A DNA stretch of 64,000 bases from Scilla litardierei (lineage: Eukaryota; Streptophyta; Magnoliopsida; Asparagales; Asparagaceae), in NCBI GenBank assembly GCA_030789695.1, contig JAULAV010003358.1, positions 1-64,000 on the forward strand, given 5' to 3'. Both the position numbers and the translations under genes were made by a program. Shown one piece after another: positions 35,759-47,158 of this stretch. Under the pieces are notes generated by a model. The model did no database searches. It worked only from the letters and a program-made list of their open reading frames with translations, and was not told the origin of the DNA. Position 1 is the first letter of the stretch, and each line of letters begins with the position of its first letter.

Positions 35759-37355
35759 TGACGTCCCCCGGGTTTTGCGCATTTGCGTGTGTGCAATATG
35801 TGTTTGGGGGCATGAGATTTAAATATTTGTAACCGCAAGCGCACGGTGTTGTAGTGTGGCTTGGGGGGGGGTCGAACTCAGGGAGGCGTGGATGTGCTTG
35901 TGTCAAGAAGGATCAAATTCACCCCATGGGCGAGCTAGCCCGAATCGGATGATGGGTTGTCACGAAAAATAGAATGCGAGGGATAAACAATATAAAGGGA
36001 AAACCCGGGACTTCAGTTTCCACCCTATCATGTGATTCTCATCGATACAGCCTACGGGTAGGATAGCGGTCGGAATTAGGGTCGAAAGGTGAGACGTTGC
36101 CTCTAAGAGTGATACCAGCGTCCCATGGGCCCGATATTCCAGTCGGTGCCCAGGATGATACGCCGGACTTCCCGGGTTCGGTCAGTGGGCATTCCCTTGT
36201 CATTAACACTGACCGACTCCGGGAGCACTAAGCTCGCAACGATAACTCCCAACATCTCATCCTGCCGCTCCCACGCGCTAGGATTCGACGTCTATGCTAA
36301 GGGCGTGAGCTATGGCTAGGGGGTCAACCGCCAAGTTTATTTCCCCTTGGCCCAACGGTCAAAGGCGGTCTTTTTCCCGCCGATGACAATAAAACACCCC
36401 GCGTAACCGGTAGATTCCTAGTCCCTATCGATTTCCTAGTCCTATGGACGCATCGGGGAGGACCCACGAAGGGGTTTCCACCAAAATCCCAGATTTGAGA
36501 ACTACTCACACATATTTACTAAAAAGCGATCTAAATAGAAATCGACTGTTAGAAACATGATCAGGCGATTGAAAAGCAGTAAGAGCAATGCTAATAACAC
36601 TATATTAAAGTTTAACAAAGATCGGAAAACTTACAAATATCTGAAAAATTACAGCCGTCAAGAGAGAGAGAAAAAACAGCAAAAAATAACAACTCCCGTT
36701 TCTGGAAAACCTAGGGGTCCTATATATAGAATATGATAACACCCGATCGGTTGAGAAGTCAACCGATCGGGTGACCTGCTTCGTTTCTTCGGCAGTTCAG
36801 CACGGGACTTCACCCTGTCTCGTGGCACGGTCGGTTGAGGGTTGAAGCTAATCGGTTGGATCTTCGTGCCGTCGGGTGAACCGGTCGGTTGAGCTCTCCG
36901 TGTCTTGGCTTCGGAGAATTGGCTACAGGTGAACTAATCGGGTGAAGGTCACTCGATCGGTTGGCATTCAGCATCAAAAATCTAGAGAATTGGGGCGTTT
37001 GAACCGGCCTCTGAATCGACCGGTTGACTTTCCGCCCGCTTCAGCTTGTGTCTGGGTGGTGCATGCGTGCATCACCCGATCAGTTGGAAGTGACCAACCG
37101 GTCGGGTGAGGGGCTGAAAGATGCGATCTTCGTCGTTTGACCCCCTGGATCACGCGTGACTCCTCCCGTTGCTCCAGGGACTCATGATATCATCGTTATA
37201 TGTCCCCTACGCCGGTAAACTCCTGCAAAATACAAAAAACACGGAAAAGTGAAAGAAAACAAGAAAACACAAGAAAACGAATACAAGACGGTGGAAAACA
37301 ACGGAAAAACACAAAAGAAAACGTGCGTGAATAAATGAAATATAAACGCACGTCA
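35759..37355 (-). repeat. Right (5') LTR of element B
   Basis: This 1597-bp LTR has its minus-strand motif array at about 36735-37110, followed by a TATATATAGG-type TATA box (36719-36730). Confidence 0.93.
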
Positions 37356-37445
37356 TGAGTCAAAAAAAATATTGGTGATAAAACTTGACACATTTTTTTT
37401 GTTTTTTTTGTTTGCAAAAAGGGAACTAACTAAAAAAGAAAAATC

Positions 37446-37997
37446 CTAAAAATCCTTAAAGTTTATACCCTCCCCCAACTTAAAATAAGCATTGTCCTCG
37501 ATGTTAGGGAGAGGGAAGCATGGAAAGAACACACTTGATTCGTTACCACCCGAAGGTGGATCTGTGAGATCAATGGTGGTATCCTCTCTGGCCCAAAGCT
37601 CTTGAAAATGTTTTAGATGTTGTCCGTTGACTTTGAATTTATGGCCATCCTTCTCATTCACCAAAACCACCGCTCCATGTGAAAAAACTTCTTTGACAAA
37701 GTATGGTCCCGTCCACTTGGAGCGCAGCTTTCCTGGAAATAGATGTAGTCTTGAATTGTATAATAGAACCTTGTCCCCAATATTGAATTCTTTTCGTAGG
37801 ATCATCTTGTCATGCACAGCTTTCATCCTTTCTTTCGCTAGCTTCGCATTTTCATATGCCTCTTGTCGTATTTCATCAAGCTCCATGATCTGCAATTTAC
37901 GAGCAACATTTGGTGAGTCATTAAGCAACTTAAATGTTCTAATTGCCCAAAAAGATTTATGTTCTAATTCAACAGGAAGATGGCAATTTTTTTCCAT
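37446..37997 (-). pseudogene. Integrase C-terminal region of element C
   Basis: The segment carries HKSFWAIRTFKLLNDSPN, then DEIRQEAYENAKLAKER and a KLRSKWTGPYFVKEV module (GPY/F type) followed by FKVNGQHLKHF. This is the Athila integrase C-terminus. A frameshift near 37990 separates it from the catalytic core. Confidence 0.85.
37468..37500 (-). other. Conserved GAGGACAATG / polypurine module downstream of integrase (element C)
   Basis: The minus strand reads CGAGGACAATG, then an A/T stretch, then AAGTTGGGGGAGGG. This module is typical after pol in Athila-type elements; related copies occur in A and B. Confidence 0.65.
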
Positions 37998-38304
37998 AAA
38001 CCAAACGATAAGGTGACATCCCTAAGATAGTCTTGTATGCTGTCCTGTAGGTCCATAAAGCTTCAGGCAAGTGAAGACTCCAATCTTTGCGCGTTGGGTT
38101 CACCATTTTCTGAAGGATATCCTTTATCTCCTTATTCGCCGATTTCGCTTGTCCATTCGTCTGGGGATGATAAGGTGTTGAAACTTTATGTGTCACCCCA
38201 AATTTCTTCATGAGATTTGCAAAGAGCCTATTGTAGAAGTGGGACCCTCTATCGCTGATAATGCCCTTTGGCACTCCAAAGCGCGAAAAAATGTTCTCTT
38301 TCAA
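37969..38304 (-). pseudogene. Integrase catalytic core (2nd and 3rd motifs) of element C
   Basis: The second Asp lies in GIISDRGSHFYN. The segment HPQTNGQAKSANKEIK has Lys where the catalytic Glu should be (AAA for GAA at 38143-38145), so the enzyme would be dead even without the surrounding frameshifts. Confidence 0.85.
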
Positions 38305-38310
38305 AAAATT

Positions 38311-39303
38311 TCAACCCAATGGAAGCGTCATTGGACCTGCAAAGAATAGCTTCCACCCATTTAAAACCATAATCAATGGCAACCAATACAAATATATAAC
38401 CAATAGATGGTGGAAAGGCCCCATGAAATCAATACCCCAACAATCAAATAAATCTATTTCTAGCATGGGATTCAATGGCATCATATTTATTTTTGTTATT
38501 CCCCCCAATTGTTGACAAAGTACACATGATTTACAATAAGCATATGAGTCTTTAAACATAGTAGGCCAATAAAAACCACTTTGTAAAATTTTGGCAACAG
38601 TTTTATGTGCTGAAAAATGTCCCCCACATACCCCATCATGGCAAAAATGTAAAACGCTATCAAACTCATGGTCGGGTACACATCTCCGTACAATTTGGTC
38701 TCCACAATATTTAAAAATATAAGGGTCATCAAAGTAGAAAGATTTTACCTCATGTTTGAAACTTTTAAAATCAAGAGGAGACCAATGTGGGGGAGTTCTA
38801 CCTGTCACCAAATAATTAGCTATATCTGTATACCATGGTAGAGTAGAGATGGCGAGAAGCTGCTCATCTGGGAAGGAATCTCGCAATGGAATATTAGGTG
38901 ACGATGTTCCCACCGTCAATCTAGAAAGGTGATCTGCGACATTGTTTTCCACTCCTTTCTTATCCTTGATCTGAATGTTGAACTCCTGCAAAAGAAGAAT
39001 CCATCGTATAAGTCTGGGTTTCGCATCCTTTTTAGATAAAAGATATTTAAGTGCAGAATGATCTGTAAAGATGAGAATAGGTGATCCCAGTATGTAGCTT
39101 CTGAACTTCTCCAACGTAAACACCACCGCAAGCAATTCTTTCTCCGTAGTAGTATAGTTCCTTTGTGCTTCATTCAACGTCTTACTGGCATAATAGATAA
39201 CACAAGGAACTTTTCCTTTCTTTTGCCCAAGCACTGCCCCCATCGCATAGTCAGTGGCATTGCACATGATTTCAAATGGAATAGTCCAGTCTGGAACCTG
39301 CAA
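38311..39303 (-). pseudogene. RNase H and N-terminal integrase of element C
   Basis: RNase H motifs are EIMCNATDYAMGAVLGQ (with Asn where the first Asp is usual, Asp two residues on), TTEKELLAVVF, LIFTDHSALKYL and NVADHLSRL. The integrase HHCC finger follows (HFCHD to HFSAHKT and CKSCVLCQQ), then DCWGIDFMGPF with the first catalytic Asp. The frame ends in degraded sequence at 38311. Confidence 0.85.
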
Positions 39304-40031
39304 AATAGGGGAAGAAACAAGTGAATTCTTTAGTTTATCAAATGAATATTGACACTCTTGTATCCATATGAATTCTGTGTTTAAAGTTAATAAGTGGCAA
39401 GGGGCGGGAGATAGCGCTGAAATCCTTTATGAATCTTCTATAGAATCATGCATGGCCTAGAAAGGATCGTATGTCCTTGACACATTTTGGTGTAGGCAGC
39501 TTCTCAATCACCTCAACTTTCGACCTGTCTACCTGAATACCTGCTTTGGAGACTAGGTGACTAAGAACCAAATCTTCAGTTGTCATGAAATGACATTTTT
39601 CCCAGTTTAGCAGCAAGTTTTTTTCCTGGCACCTGTTCAATACAAGAGCTAAGTTAGACAAACAATCTTCAAAAGAAGTTCCATATACAGAAAAAAATAT
39701 ACAGAAAAATCATCCATAAACACTTCCATTATCCATTCAACCATATCGCTAAATATGCTCAACATGTAACGCTAAAAAGTAGCAGGCGCATTGCATAATC
39801 CAAAAGTCATCCTTCTAAAAGCAAAAGTTCCAAAGGGACAAGTGAAGTTAGTCTTCTCTTGGTCCTCTGGAGCAATCTCTATTTGATAATATCTAGAAAT
39901 AACCATCTAGGAAACAGTAATATTCATTACCTGCTTCTCTTTCCAAAATTTGATCTATGAAAGGTAATGGAAAGTGGTCTTTTCGTGTTTTAGAATATAG
40001 CTTTCTGTAGTCAACACCAACATGTGGTGGT
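39304..40031 (-). pseudogene. Degenerate reverse transcriptase palm/thumb of element C
   Basis: RT is readable only in short pieces in changing frames: GVDYRKL, KDHFPLPFIDQILER, NEYYCFLDGY, CPFGTFAFRRMTFGLCNAP, and FMDDF (39709-39720). Several frameshifts and stops intervene. The FMDD catalytic motif itself survives. Confidence 0.75.
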
Positions 40032-42794
40032 TCACATAGGTATAAGCTCATTATTCTCATTTTTTACCACTGTTAAGACTGATTTCTTTGGGACCACCTG
40101 TATGGGACTAACCCATCTGCTATCAGAAATAGGATATATTATACCTGCAGTAAGTAGCTTAAGAACATCTCCCTTAACAACCTCTTTTAATGTTGGATTT
40201 AAACGACGTTGCAACTTACATGTAGGTTTGGCATCATCCTCAAGATAACTATGATGAGTGCAAATTAAAGGATTTATACCTGTAATATCGCCAATAGACC
40301 ATCCAATGGCCCCTTTGTGTTCTCTAAGCACATCAAGCAAAGCATGTTCTTGTTCAAGCATGAGTTTAAAGGATATTACCACAGGGAAGGTTTCCTCCTT
40401 TCCAAGGAAAGCGTATTTCAGATAGTCTGGCAAGGGCTTCAACTCCAACTTTGGATGCTCAATCTCTGAAGGTTGATGTGGTGGAAATTCCACTGGTAAT
40501 GTTTCAAACTTTAGCACCCATGCATCCCTTGATCTTTCATTTTTGCCCTGCACAAAATAAGACTCATCAATATCGTCTGAATTATAATCAATAAAATTAG
40601 ACGAGCATGCATACTTAGCTTCAAAATAATCTTCAATCAAATTCTCAATAAAACATACCTCTTTCACTCCATCAACACTTGTTGGTAACTTACATGATTT
40701 AAAAATGTTCAGCTCAAGTTTCATGTTACCAAAACTTATCATCAATTGTCCATCCCTACAATTTATCATAGCGTTGCAAGTTGCTAAGAATGGACGTCCC
40801 AATATAATAGGATTACAGTTACCTGATTGTGGCCCATGTATGTCAAGGACGATAAAATCCACTAGGTAATAGAATTTGTCCACTTGGACTAACCCATCTT
40901 CCACGCATCCTCATGGGATTTTCATCGACCTGTCTGCCAACTGTAGAACCACAGGTGTCGTTTTCTGCTCCCCCAATCCTAACTGTACGTAAACAAAGTA
41001 AGGCAAAATGTTAACACTAGAACCCAAGTCAAGTAAAGCATCTCCAAATTTCTTGGTTCCTATAATACATGGGATAGTAGGAGAGCCTGGATCCTTATAT
41101 TTGGGTGGAGTGTCATGTTGTAACATTGCACTTACTTGTTGTGTTAGGAATGCTTTCTTTTTCACATTAAGACTCCGTTTCACAGTGCATAACTCCTTCA
41201 AAAATTTAGCATATGCAGGTACTTGGTTGATTGCATCAAGTAATGGGATATTAATTTTTACCTGCTTGAAGATATCTATTATCTCTGCCTGATACTTATC
41301 TTTTGATGGTGGAGCAAGTCTATGTGGGAATGGAGCTGGAGGTATATATGGTTCTGGCTCTTTTTCTGCGGCCTCTTCCTCAACTTGCAACTTTTCAAGT
41401 GCTTGTACTTCCTCGCTTTCCTCAGATGGTTGTTCATGTCTAGGCATTTCTGGCTTTTCAATTTCACGTCCGCTACGCAATGCATTTCTGGCTTGTACTG
41501 CCTGACATGGTTTGACATTGTTTCCTGGAAAAGAAGAAGGATTTGTATTAGGATTTGCAACAGGCTGAGCTGGTAATTTACCTTTGTCCTGTAATGCTAT
41601 AAATCTCACAAAATTCTTAGTGAGTTGTTGTTGCATCTGTGCCATCTGTTGGACTGCAGCAGTGAGACTCTGAATTTCATTGATTTGCTCCCATTTCCCT
41701 TGGTAGTTGCTATGGTTGGGATGGTAATATGGAGTAGTCGTCTGCTGCTTCTGCTGGTATGAAGTACCTCCTTGATTTGATTCATTTTTCCAATTGGCAT
41801 TGTACCCTTGATTAGCCACCCAATTCACCTCTGCCTCTGGATTTCTACCTAATTCCTTTATTGCTGGAATCAATGGGCACACGGTAGTGTCATGAACTGG
41901 CTTCTCACATATGACGCAGTATGGCTCTGATGTAACTTCTTTTGCTACTCTTAAATCAATGTTTTGTAGCTTTTGCATAACCAATGCCTCCACTTGTGCC
42001 ATCAATGCATCGTCAGGTTTTAAAGTCTGCAAGCCTCCTCTTGTTTGTTGTACCGACAGAGTCCTATCAAATTCTGAAACTGGCTCCCATCTTCTCGCAT
42101 TTTCCGCAATGTTTTCCAAATATGTCCAAGCCTCCGTTGGAGTCTTCTCAAAGAAGCCGCCATTGCACATCATTTCTACATATTGCTTCGTATTCGGCTG
42201 CAATCCATCGTAAAAGAACCCAATGGTATGTCCCTTGTCAAAACCATGATGCAGGCACACTAACAGTAGTTCCTTGAACCTTTCCAAAGCTTGATCATAT
42301 GCTTTAGTCTCCTTCTGCGAAAAAGACATGATGTGCCTCTTTAAAGCCTGAGTCATGTGCAAGGAAAAGAATGTTTTTAGAAACTCGGTTTGCATCGTTA
42401 GCCAAGAAGTAATAGATCTAGGAGGTAATGCATTGAACCAATTTTTTGCCTTATCTTTTAACGAGAATGGAAAAAGTTTAAGATAGACAACATCATTACT
42501 AACTTTTTAATCTAATTGTGTAGAGCATGCTTCTTCAAATGTTTTAATATGCAAATAAGGATTTTCCCTATCCTCACCATGGTAAGATGGGAGGATTTGG
42601 ATAACCCCTGCTTTAAGCGAAAAAGAATGAGCACCATCAGGCAATACAATACATGATTCGGAAGCAACTCTAGTGGGCATATATGTAGCACTCAATGGTA
42701 ATTCTTGTGGAGTGTTTGTCCGGTGGTGTTCATTATTATCAGCCATGTTTTCAATTCTTATCAATCTGTGTGAAGTGGCGGTCATATGCCACAT
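40032..42794 (-). pseudogene. gag-protease and N-terminal RT of element C
   Basis: One frame covers Gag, protease and the start of RT, broken by stops at 42507 and 40911. The Gag core contains LKLFPFSLKDKAKNWF and FSQKETKAYDQALERFKELL, and a degenerate zinc-finger-like C-x2-C segment occurs near 41900. Protease is ALLDLGSSVNILPYF then NPIILGRPFLATCNAMI, with the stop at 40911 lying between them at an Arg-like CGA-to-TGA site. RT begins ICTHHSYLEDDAKPT, LNPTLKEVVKGDVLKLL and IIYPISDSRWVSPIQVVP, then runs into a stop at 40032 where the frame is lost. Confidence 0.88.
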
Positions 42795-42909
42795 AAACTA
42801 GCAAAAAGAGTGTTGTTTTTTTCCCAATAATAAAACTAAGCTATAAAATGGAAGGATCTCACCGAGTACTCCTTTGAAAAGCTGAAAATGTGGATCAAAG
42901 ATACCGTTG

Positions 42910-42927
42910 TCCCCAGCAACGGCGCCA
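42910..42927 (-). other. Primer binding site of element C
   Basis: The minus strand reads TGGCGCCGTTGCTGGGGA, Athila-type PBS, 6 bp from the LTR. Confidence 0.83.
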
Positions 42928-42933
42928 AAAACT

Positions 42934-44601
42934 TGCCTGGCTCAAAATAGTGTGAGCTAATACTCCCAAGCGTAGGAGATCGTGCAAGTAGTACTTGGAG
43001 AGACCAGAATTGAATCCACAGGACAAGTCGACCTGAAATAACACAAATTCAACTATCAAAAAAATATAGATGAGAGAGCAACCACCTTTGTGAAGGTGAA
43101 AAATGATTCAACGATCGATATCAAAAGAGTAACTCCTACAAAGTAGTACGGTGTTACGAAATTTTGGCTATCAATGAGATGAATATGCAATGGTTACGAC
43201 TTCATTAGGAATTTTTAATCGCTGAAATATCATGTCTTTTAATATCACACAACGCTTCACCCGGTCAAGGCGTGAAGATGTCGGAAGATGAATCGATAAA
43301 AACTAGTTAAAATAGTCGTATATGCATTACTAGCAACGTTGATTTCATTAAACGATAAGCACAATGATATGTCCTGATTAGAGAACATGAACTAACTAGT
43401 CTTATCAGGGCCTAGCCATAAGGGACATCAATAATATCGACAATGAATAATACCCAATAAATACGATGTAAAAATCAACGTTACGAGCAATTTTAACGTG
43501 ATTTTAAGGCTAAAGACATGAAATTCTACGATTACATACTCCTAATTACATCACAACCATAGCATAAGGAGATTAGCCACTCATGGTGAAAGAAAAATCA
43601 TGTTTCATAGATGAATACATCGTTCAAATATCAAAATACAATGAAAAAGCACTAAATACAGGGTATAAGTTCAAGAATCTATCACCAAATATCCAAGATA
43701 AACACCCAAACTCTCTGGATTTAAGAAAAATAGGCTCTGGAATTTATCAGCAACTTCCTCCAGAGAAATACACATAGTAGCCGCCTCAAAAGCCCCAAAA
43801 TACGCCAGAATACCCCAAAACCCCTAAAATACGCTTAAATAATAACATTACGGGTTTTAGGGGGTTAACGGGTTCGAACCTGATCCAATATCCATAAGAG
43901 CCCAAATCCACAGCCGCTTGAAATCGTGGCTATTCGATCCAGGCGGGATCGAACCTCCACACGACGCGTGTCCCCGCTGCCCGCTTCCTTCGCCCGCGTT
44001 CGCATCTGATCTGACTCCATCTCGGAGTAAATCAGGACCGTCGAATCTGATCGCAATGGACGTGATTTCACCGCGTCGCTCCGTATCCGACTGCAAGCGA
44101 GCCTCGTCATAGCCCGTTGGATGCAAGCAGGAATGCACACGATCTTGCCACGTGGCCCATAGAATCTCCGCATGCTTCAGTTTTTAGCTTCGTGCGATGG
44201 TCGTTGGATCGCTGGGGCAACGGCTCAGATTGAGCCACATCTCCCCAGCGGGCTGAGAGGCGGGCATAAGTACGCCCGCCGTATTTTCGTATTTTTTGCG
44301 AATTTCTCGCGTATTTCATCATTTAAATTGTATTCTGCATTCAAAAAATCACAGTAATTAGCACAGATCTCAGAAAAATACAAATAAATAGTCGCTGGGA
44401 TCGTGAGATCGAGATATAGCCATGAAAAATATAAAAAGGCAGAAATACTCAATATAATTCATATTTTTTGCACAAATCAATGGTTTGCTCTAATAAATGA
44501 TGCTATACAAAATACGAACGTATTAAAGACCAATTAAGCATCATATACACATAAAATACGGTTAGATAAGGGGTTAATTATGCAATATTTGCCCCGAATC
44601 A
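42934..44601 (-). repeat. Right (5') LTR of element C
   Basis: It begins TGCCTGGC in plus orientation and ends GAATCA, followed by AAGGT. Confidence 0.9.
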
Positions 44602-44606
44602 AAGGT

Positions 44607-44691
44607 GCATGATCTCCTCTTCCTCGATGTCACTCATCTGAGCCTCGGACAGGAGACTGCAGGGGGTGATATGACTGGATTGATCCGTTAG
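44607..44691 (+). pseudogene. HSP70 fragment, piece 3
   Basis: The frame continues from 25204 as VHDLLFLDVTHLSLGQETAG followed by GDMTGLI, matching the HSP70 [20 protein letters not shown] region. It then hits TAG at 44689-44691 and similarity ends. Confidence 0.88.
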
Positions 44692-46033
44692 CTAATGCTT
44701 CGATTAGCTGGGAAAGAGATATCTTGATGAATAGATCTCAGTCAGATGCAATAGCAGCTCGAGCAAGCTTGGCGAAGCATCTCGGTAAGCTCAGATGGAG
44801 GTGGGGGTAGCTCGGGAAGCCCGGAAGGAGATCCGAGCTCAACAGCTCGGTCGGACAGAGATCGAAGCTCGGCAGCTCAGTCGGAAGGGGATCGGAGCTC
44901 GGCAGAGTGGTCGGAAGGAGATCGAAGCTCGACGGCTTAGTCAGAAGGAGATCGAAGCTCGGACAGGAGAATCAAGCTCGACAGCTCAAACGGAGGTTGG
45001 TCGCCTCATCCAGAGCGAAGGAGCTCAGTAAAGATCGATCGGGAGGGGGGAGCTCGCTAGACAAGCTTGGTAGGATGTGTTACCCCCGAGCCTGGTGTTT
45101 CTTCTTTGCCCTAAAGAACGGAGAGGGGTATCTCGACCTCTTACGAGGGGGTCAGTAGAGTGGCCCTCTATGGCGGATATCATCGTCTCCTCCGAAGTTG
45201 ACAAGTGTCGGCATGAGTCCAGAGGAAGGAGGCGCCGATGGATCCACACGCAAACACCACCACCTTAAGATCATCAGTAGCAGTAATAGCAACCGAGAGC
45301 CATTGGGATCAAGAAGTGTAATTTGGAGGATTTTCTGAAGGAGATGTAGGAAGAACGGCGCCGGACGTCGTCGTGTAAAGGTGCTTCACTAGGACTCCTG
45401 GCACAAGCCGCCAAAAGCAGCTCGTCGAGATCGTGGCGACGAAGCATATGAGGAATTGGAGCACCGTGATCAAGATTCCAATCGCCAACGACATGGATTC
45501 CATCTTGAGCTCCATGGATGATGAGCTCCATGGATGTGCCCTGAGAGGGATTGAAGAATAAACAAAGCTAAACAAGAGATTAAAGAAGCTTGCAATTTTC
45601 GCTCTGTTTGAATCCGCATGAAATTTTTGATCGCAAATCTACAAAGAAAAATTTGCATGGGATTTCTTTGGCTTTATAAGGGATTTGAGGGTCAAAATTT
45701 TTTATGATCACATTGATCGGATTGATTTTTTAGGGTCAAAATTCACAAGGGGGCAAATTTTGTAATCAGATTGATTTTTGATCGCTAATTTTGGTTCCGT
45801 TTGAATAATCGGGAAATTTTTTGATCACTTCAAACGATACCCAAAGATTACATGGCTATAGAGGAATGGAAGAAGAGAGTTTCCAAAACTGGAGGGACTT
45901 AGATCGATTGAGCGCGAAATGTTGTTTTCCGTCCCTTTGAGAGTTGGCCTTTCAAGCCTTTGGTGGGGTAAAGCCTTTGGTGGGGTAAGTCGACATCGTC
46001 GGTGTTAGGTGAAGACGGGTATGTTGACTCTTT
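44692..46033. other. Unassigned region, possibly interior of truncated element F
   Basis: No confident gene is visible. It contains the 30-bp minisatellite below. Two overlapping minus-strand ORFs at 45274-45575 occur; one (45309-45575) has a single hydrophobic segment (AIGILITVLQFLICFVATIS) but no recognised family. The region lies next to the PBS of F and may be its non-coding interior. Confidence 0.4.
44822..44962. repeat. 30-bp minisatellite (about 4.7 units)
   Basis: Units start at 44822, 44852, 44882, 44912 and 44942 with TCGGAAGGAGATCGAAGCTC-type sequence. The 30-bp period reads as a 10-residue RKEIEARQLS-like repeat on the plus strand. Confidence 0.85.
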
Positions 46034-46715
46034 TTCCCATAGATGACGCCAACTATTGACGGGTAAATCTATCACACAGTAATGTGGCGCTGAAAAGGAC
46101 GCCTCCGATGACGTGATGCTCCATCGGCAGAGGAGTGGGACCCGAGGAAGGCTGAACCCCGAGTCTGGGAGAGCTGCGTCCGAGATGTTGGATTGAAGCC
46201 CGACTTAACTCTGCGCTATTTTCGTATGTCTTCAACACAGGAAAATCGTCAGGGGGTCGGGACTGGGGCCTGACCAAATCTCCTCCGATGCTAAAATCAG
46301 TGGATGACTAGAAATGGGCTCGTAGCGGCTAGGTCCGACCGATTGGGAGGTCGTCCAATCACTATCATGCCGAGTTGTGGAGGAATAAATATAAAGTGGA
46401 AGAGTATTGAGTGTGGAGATACCTCCATGTAGGATCTTGCCCCCTCTCACATTGTAACCTGGAATTTGTTACTCCAATGAAGCCACTTTATTAGCCTGGA
46501 GGTTACAAGGCAATATAGGACATAAAAGAGGCCATGAAAGTAGGCCTTAATTATTGAATTAGTGGTCATGAAAGTATGCAATGATGAGATGTAACTGCCC
46601 ATCATTGATGGCTCTTTGTGAGAGAGGTGTATGTTGACTCGTTCAATTACGGAGCTTTGGGCCATGGGCCGACGTAACAATGGCCTAATAATGACAGGCC
46701 ATAATTGGAGTAACA
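46034..46715 (-). mobile_element. PBS and single LTR of truncated Tat-like element F
   Basis: The minus strand reads TGGCGTCATCTATGGGAA (46034-46051), which is D's PBS with three transitions. It adjoins an LTR starting TGACGGGTAAAT in plus orientation (46057). The likely far end is GAGTAACA at 46715, similar to the TAACA end of D's LTR, but no second copy exists to prove it. Confidence 0.5.
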
Positions 46716-46789
46716 CCACAAAAACAAGCTAGTTACAAATTTGGAAATAAAAGCAAACGAACAGAAATCTTGTGGCAGTCTTTACTTAC

Positions 46790-47099
46790 AAATATTCAAG
46801 GCTTCTCAAATGTCCAAGAGAAGGTGGAATCTCGCCACTAAGATAGTTGTAAAAGAGATCAAGTGTTTTGAGCTTTGAGAGCTTCCAAATCTCAAGTGGG
46901 ATTGATCCTGATATCATATTATTCTGCAGCAGCCTACAAAAACAAGACCATTTTTTCATAGCTAGCTAAAGGAAGAAGATAATAGTCACGAAAAAACAAA
47001 AGAAAACTATAATGTTAATTAGGAGCTTACACAATCTAAGGGTTGTCAAGTTCCATATACTAAGAGACAGCGTACCAGATAAATTTTGGATTGGAGTTG
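46790..47099 (-). pseudogene. Two exons of an LRR receptor-like kinase (SERK/NIK-type, LRR-II)
   Basis: Exon 46790-46933 is exactly 144 bp. It encodes LLQNNMISGSIPLEIWKLSK, then LKTLDLFYNYLSGEIPPSLG and HLRSLEYL: two 24-residue leucine-rich repeats. It is bordered by a TTTGTAG acceptor and a GTAAGTAAAG donor. Upstream exon 47032-47099 (68-70 bp) encodes QNLSGTLSLSIWNLTTLRL with a GTGTAAGC donor. LRR-II kinases have 72- and 144-bp LRR exons, so the layout fits. These proteins are plasma-membrane receptors or co-receptors. No signal peptide, transmembrane or kinase exon is in the window, and elements bound the fragment on both sides. Confidence 0.82.
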
Positions 47100-47158
47100 C
47101 TTTGCATCAATACACCATTTTTATAAATTGGAAAGCATTTTAAAGCACACGTGTTGAC

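Larger units (their letters stand above)
28023..37355 (-). mobile_element. Element B: complete, pol-deleted Athila-like element, sibling of A
   Basis: LTRs at 28023-29614 and 35759-37355 begin TGACGT and end ACGTCA and are flanked by TGAGT (28018-28022, 37356-37360). The 6.1-kb interior reads right to left: PBS, gag-pro (32818-35552), post-pol block, internal promoter-like array (32255-32625), intact short second ORF (31379-31783), PPT. No RT, RNase H or integrase is present, so mobility must have depended on enzymes in trans. The by-eye LTR difference is about 3-4%. Confidence 0.94.
25205..44601 (-). mobile_element. Element C: Athila-like Ty3 element with degenerate gag-pro-pol, interrupted by element B
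   Basis: LTRs at 25205-26872 and 42934-44601 (each 1668 bp) are flanked by AAGGT (25200-25204, 44602-44606). The duplication joins two HSP70 pieces in frame. Reading right to left: 5' LTR, PBS (42910-42927), gag, D-L-G-type protease, RT, RNase H, integrase (to 37446), GAGGACAATG/AAGTTGGGGGAGG module, short non-coding 3' region, 3' LTR. Element B sits in the 3' region at 28018/37360. Without B the element is about 10 kb. No second ORF is visible. Confidence 0.93.
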
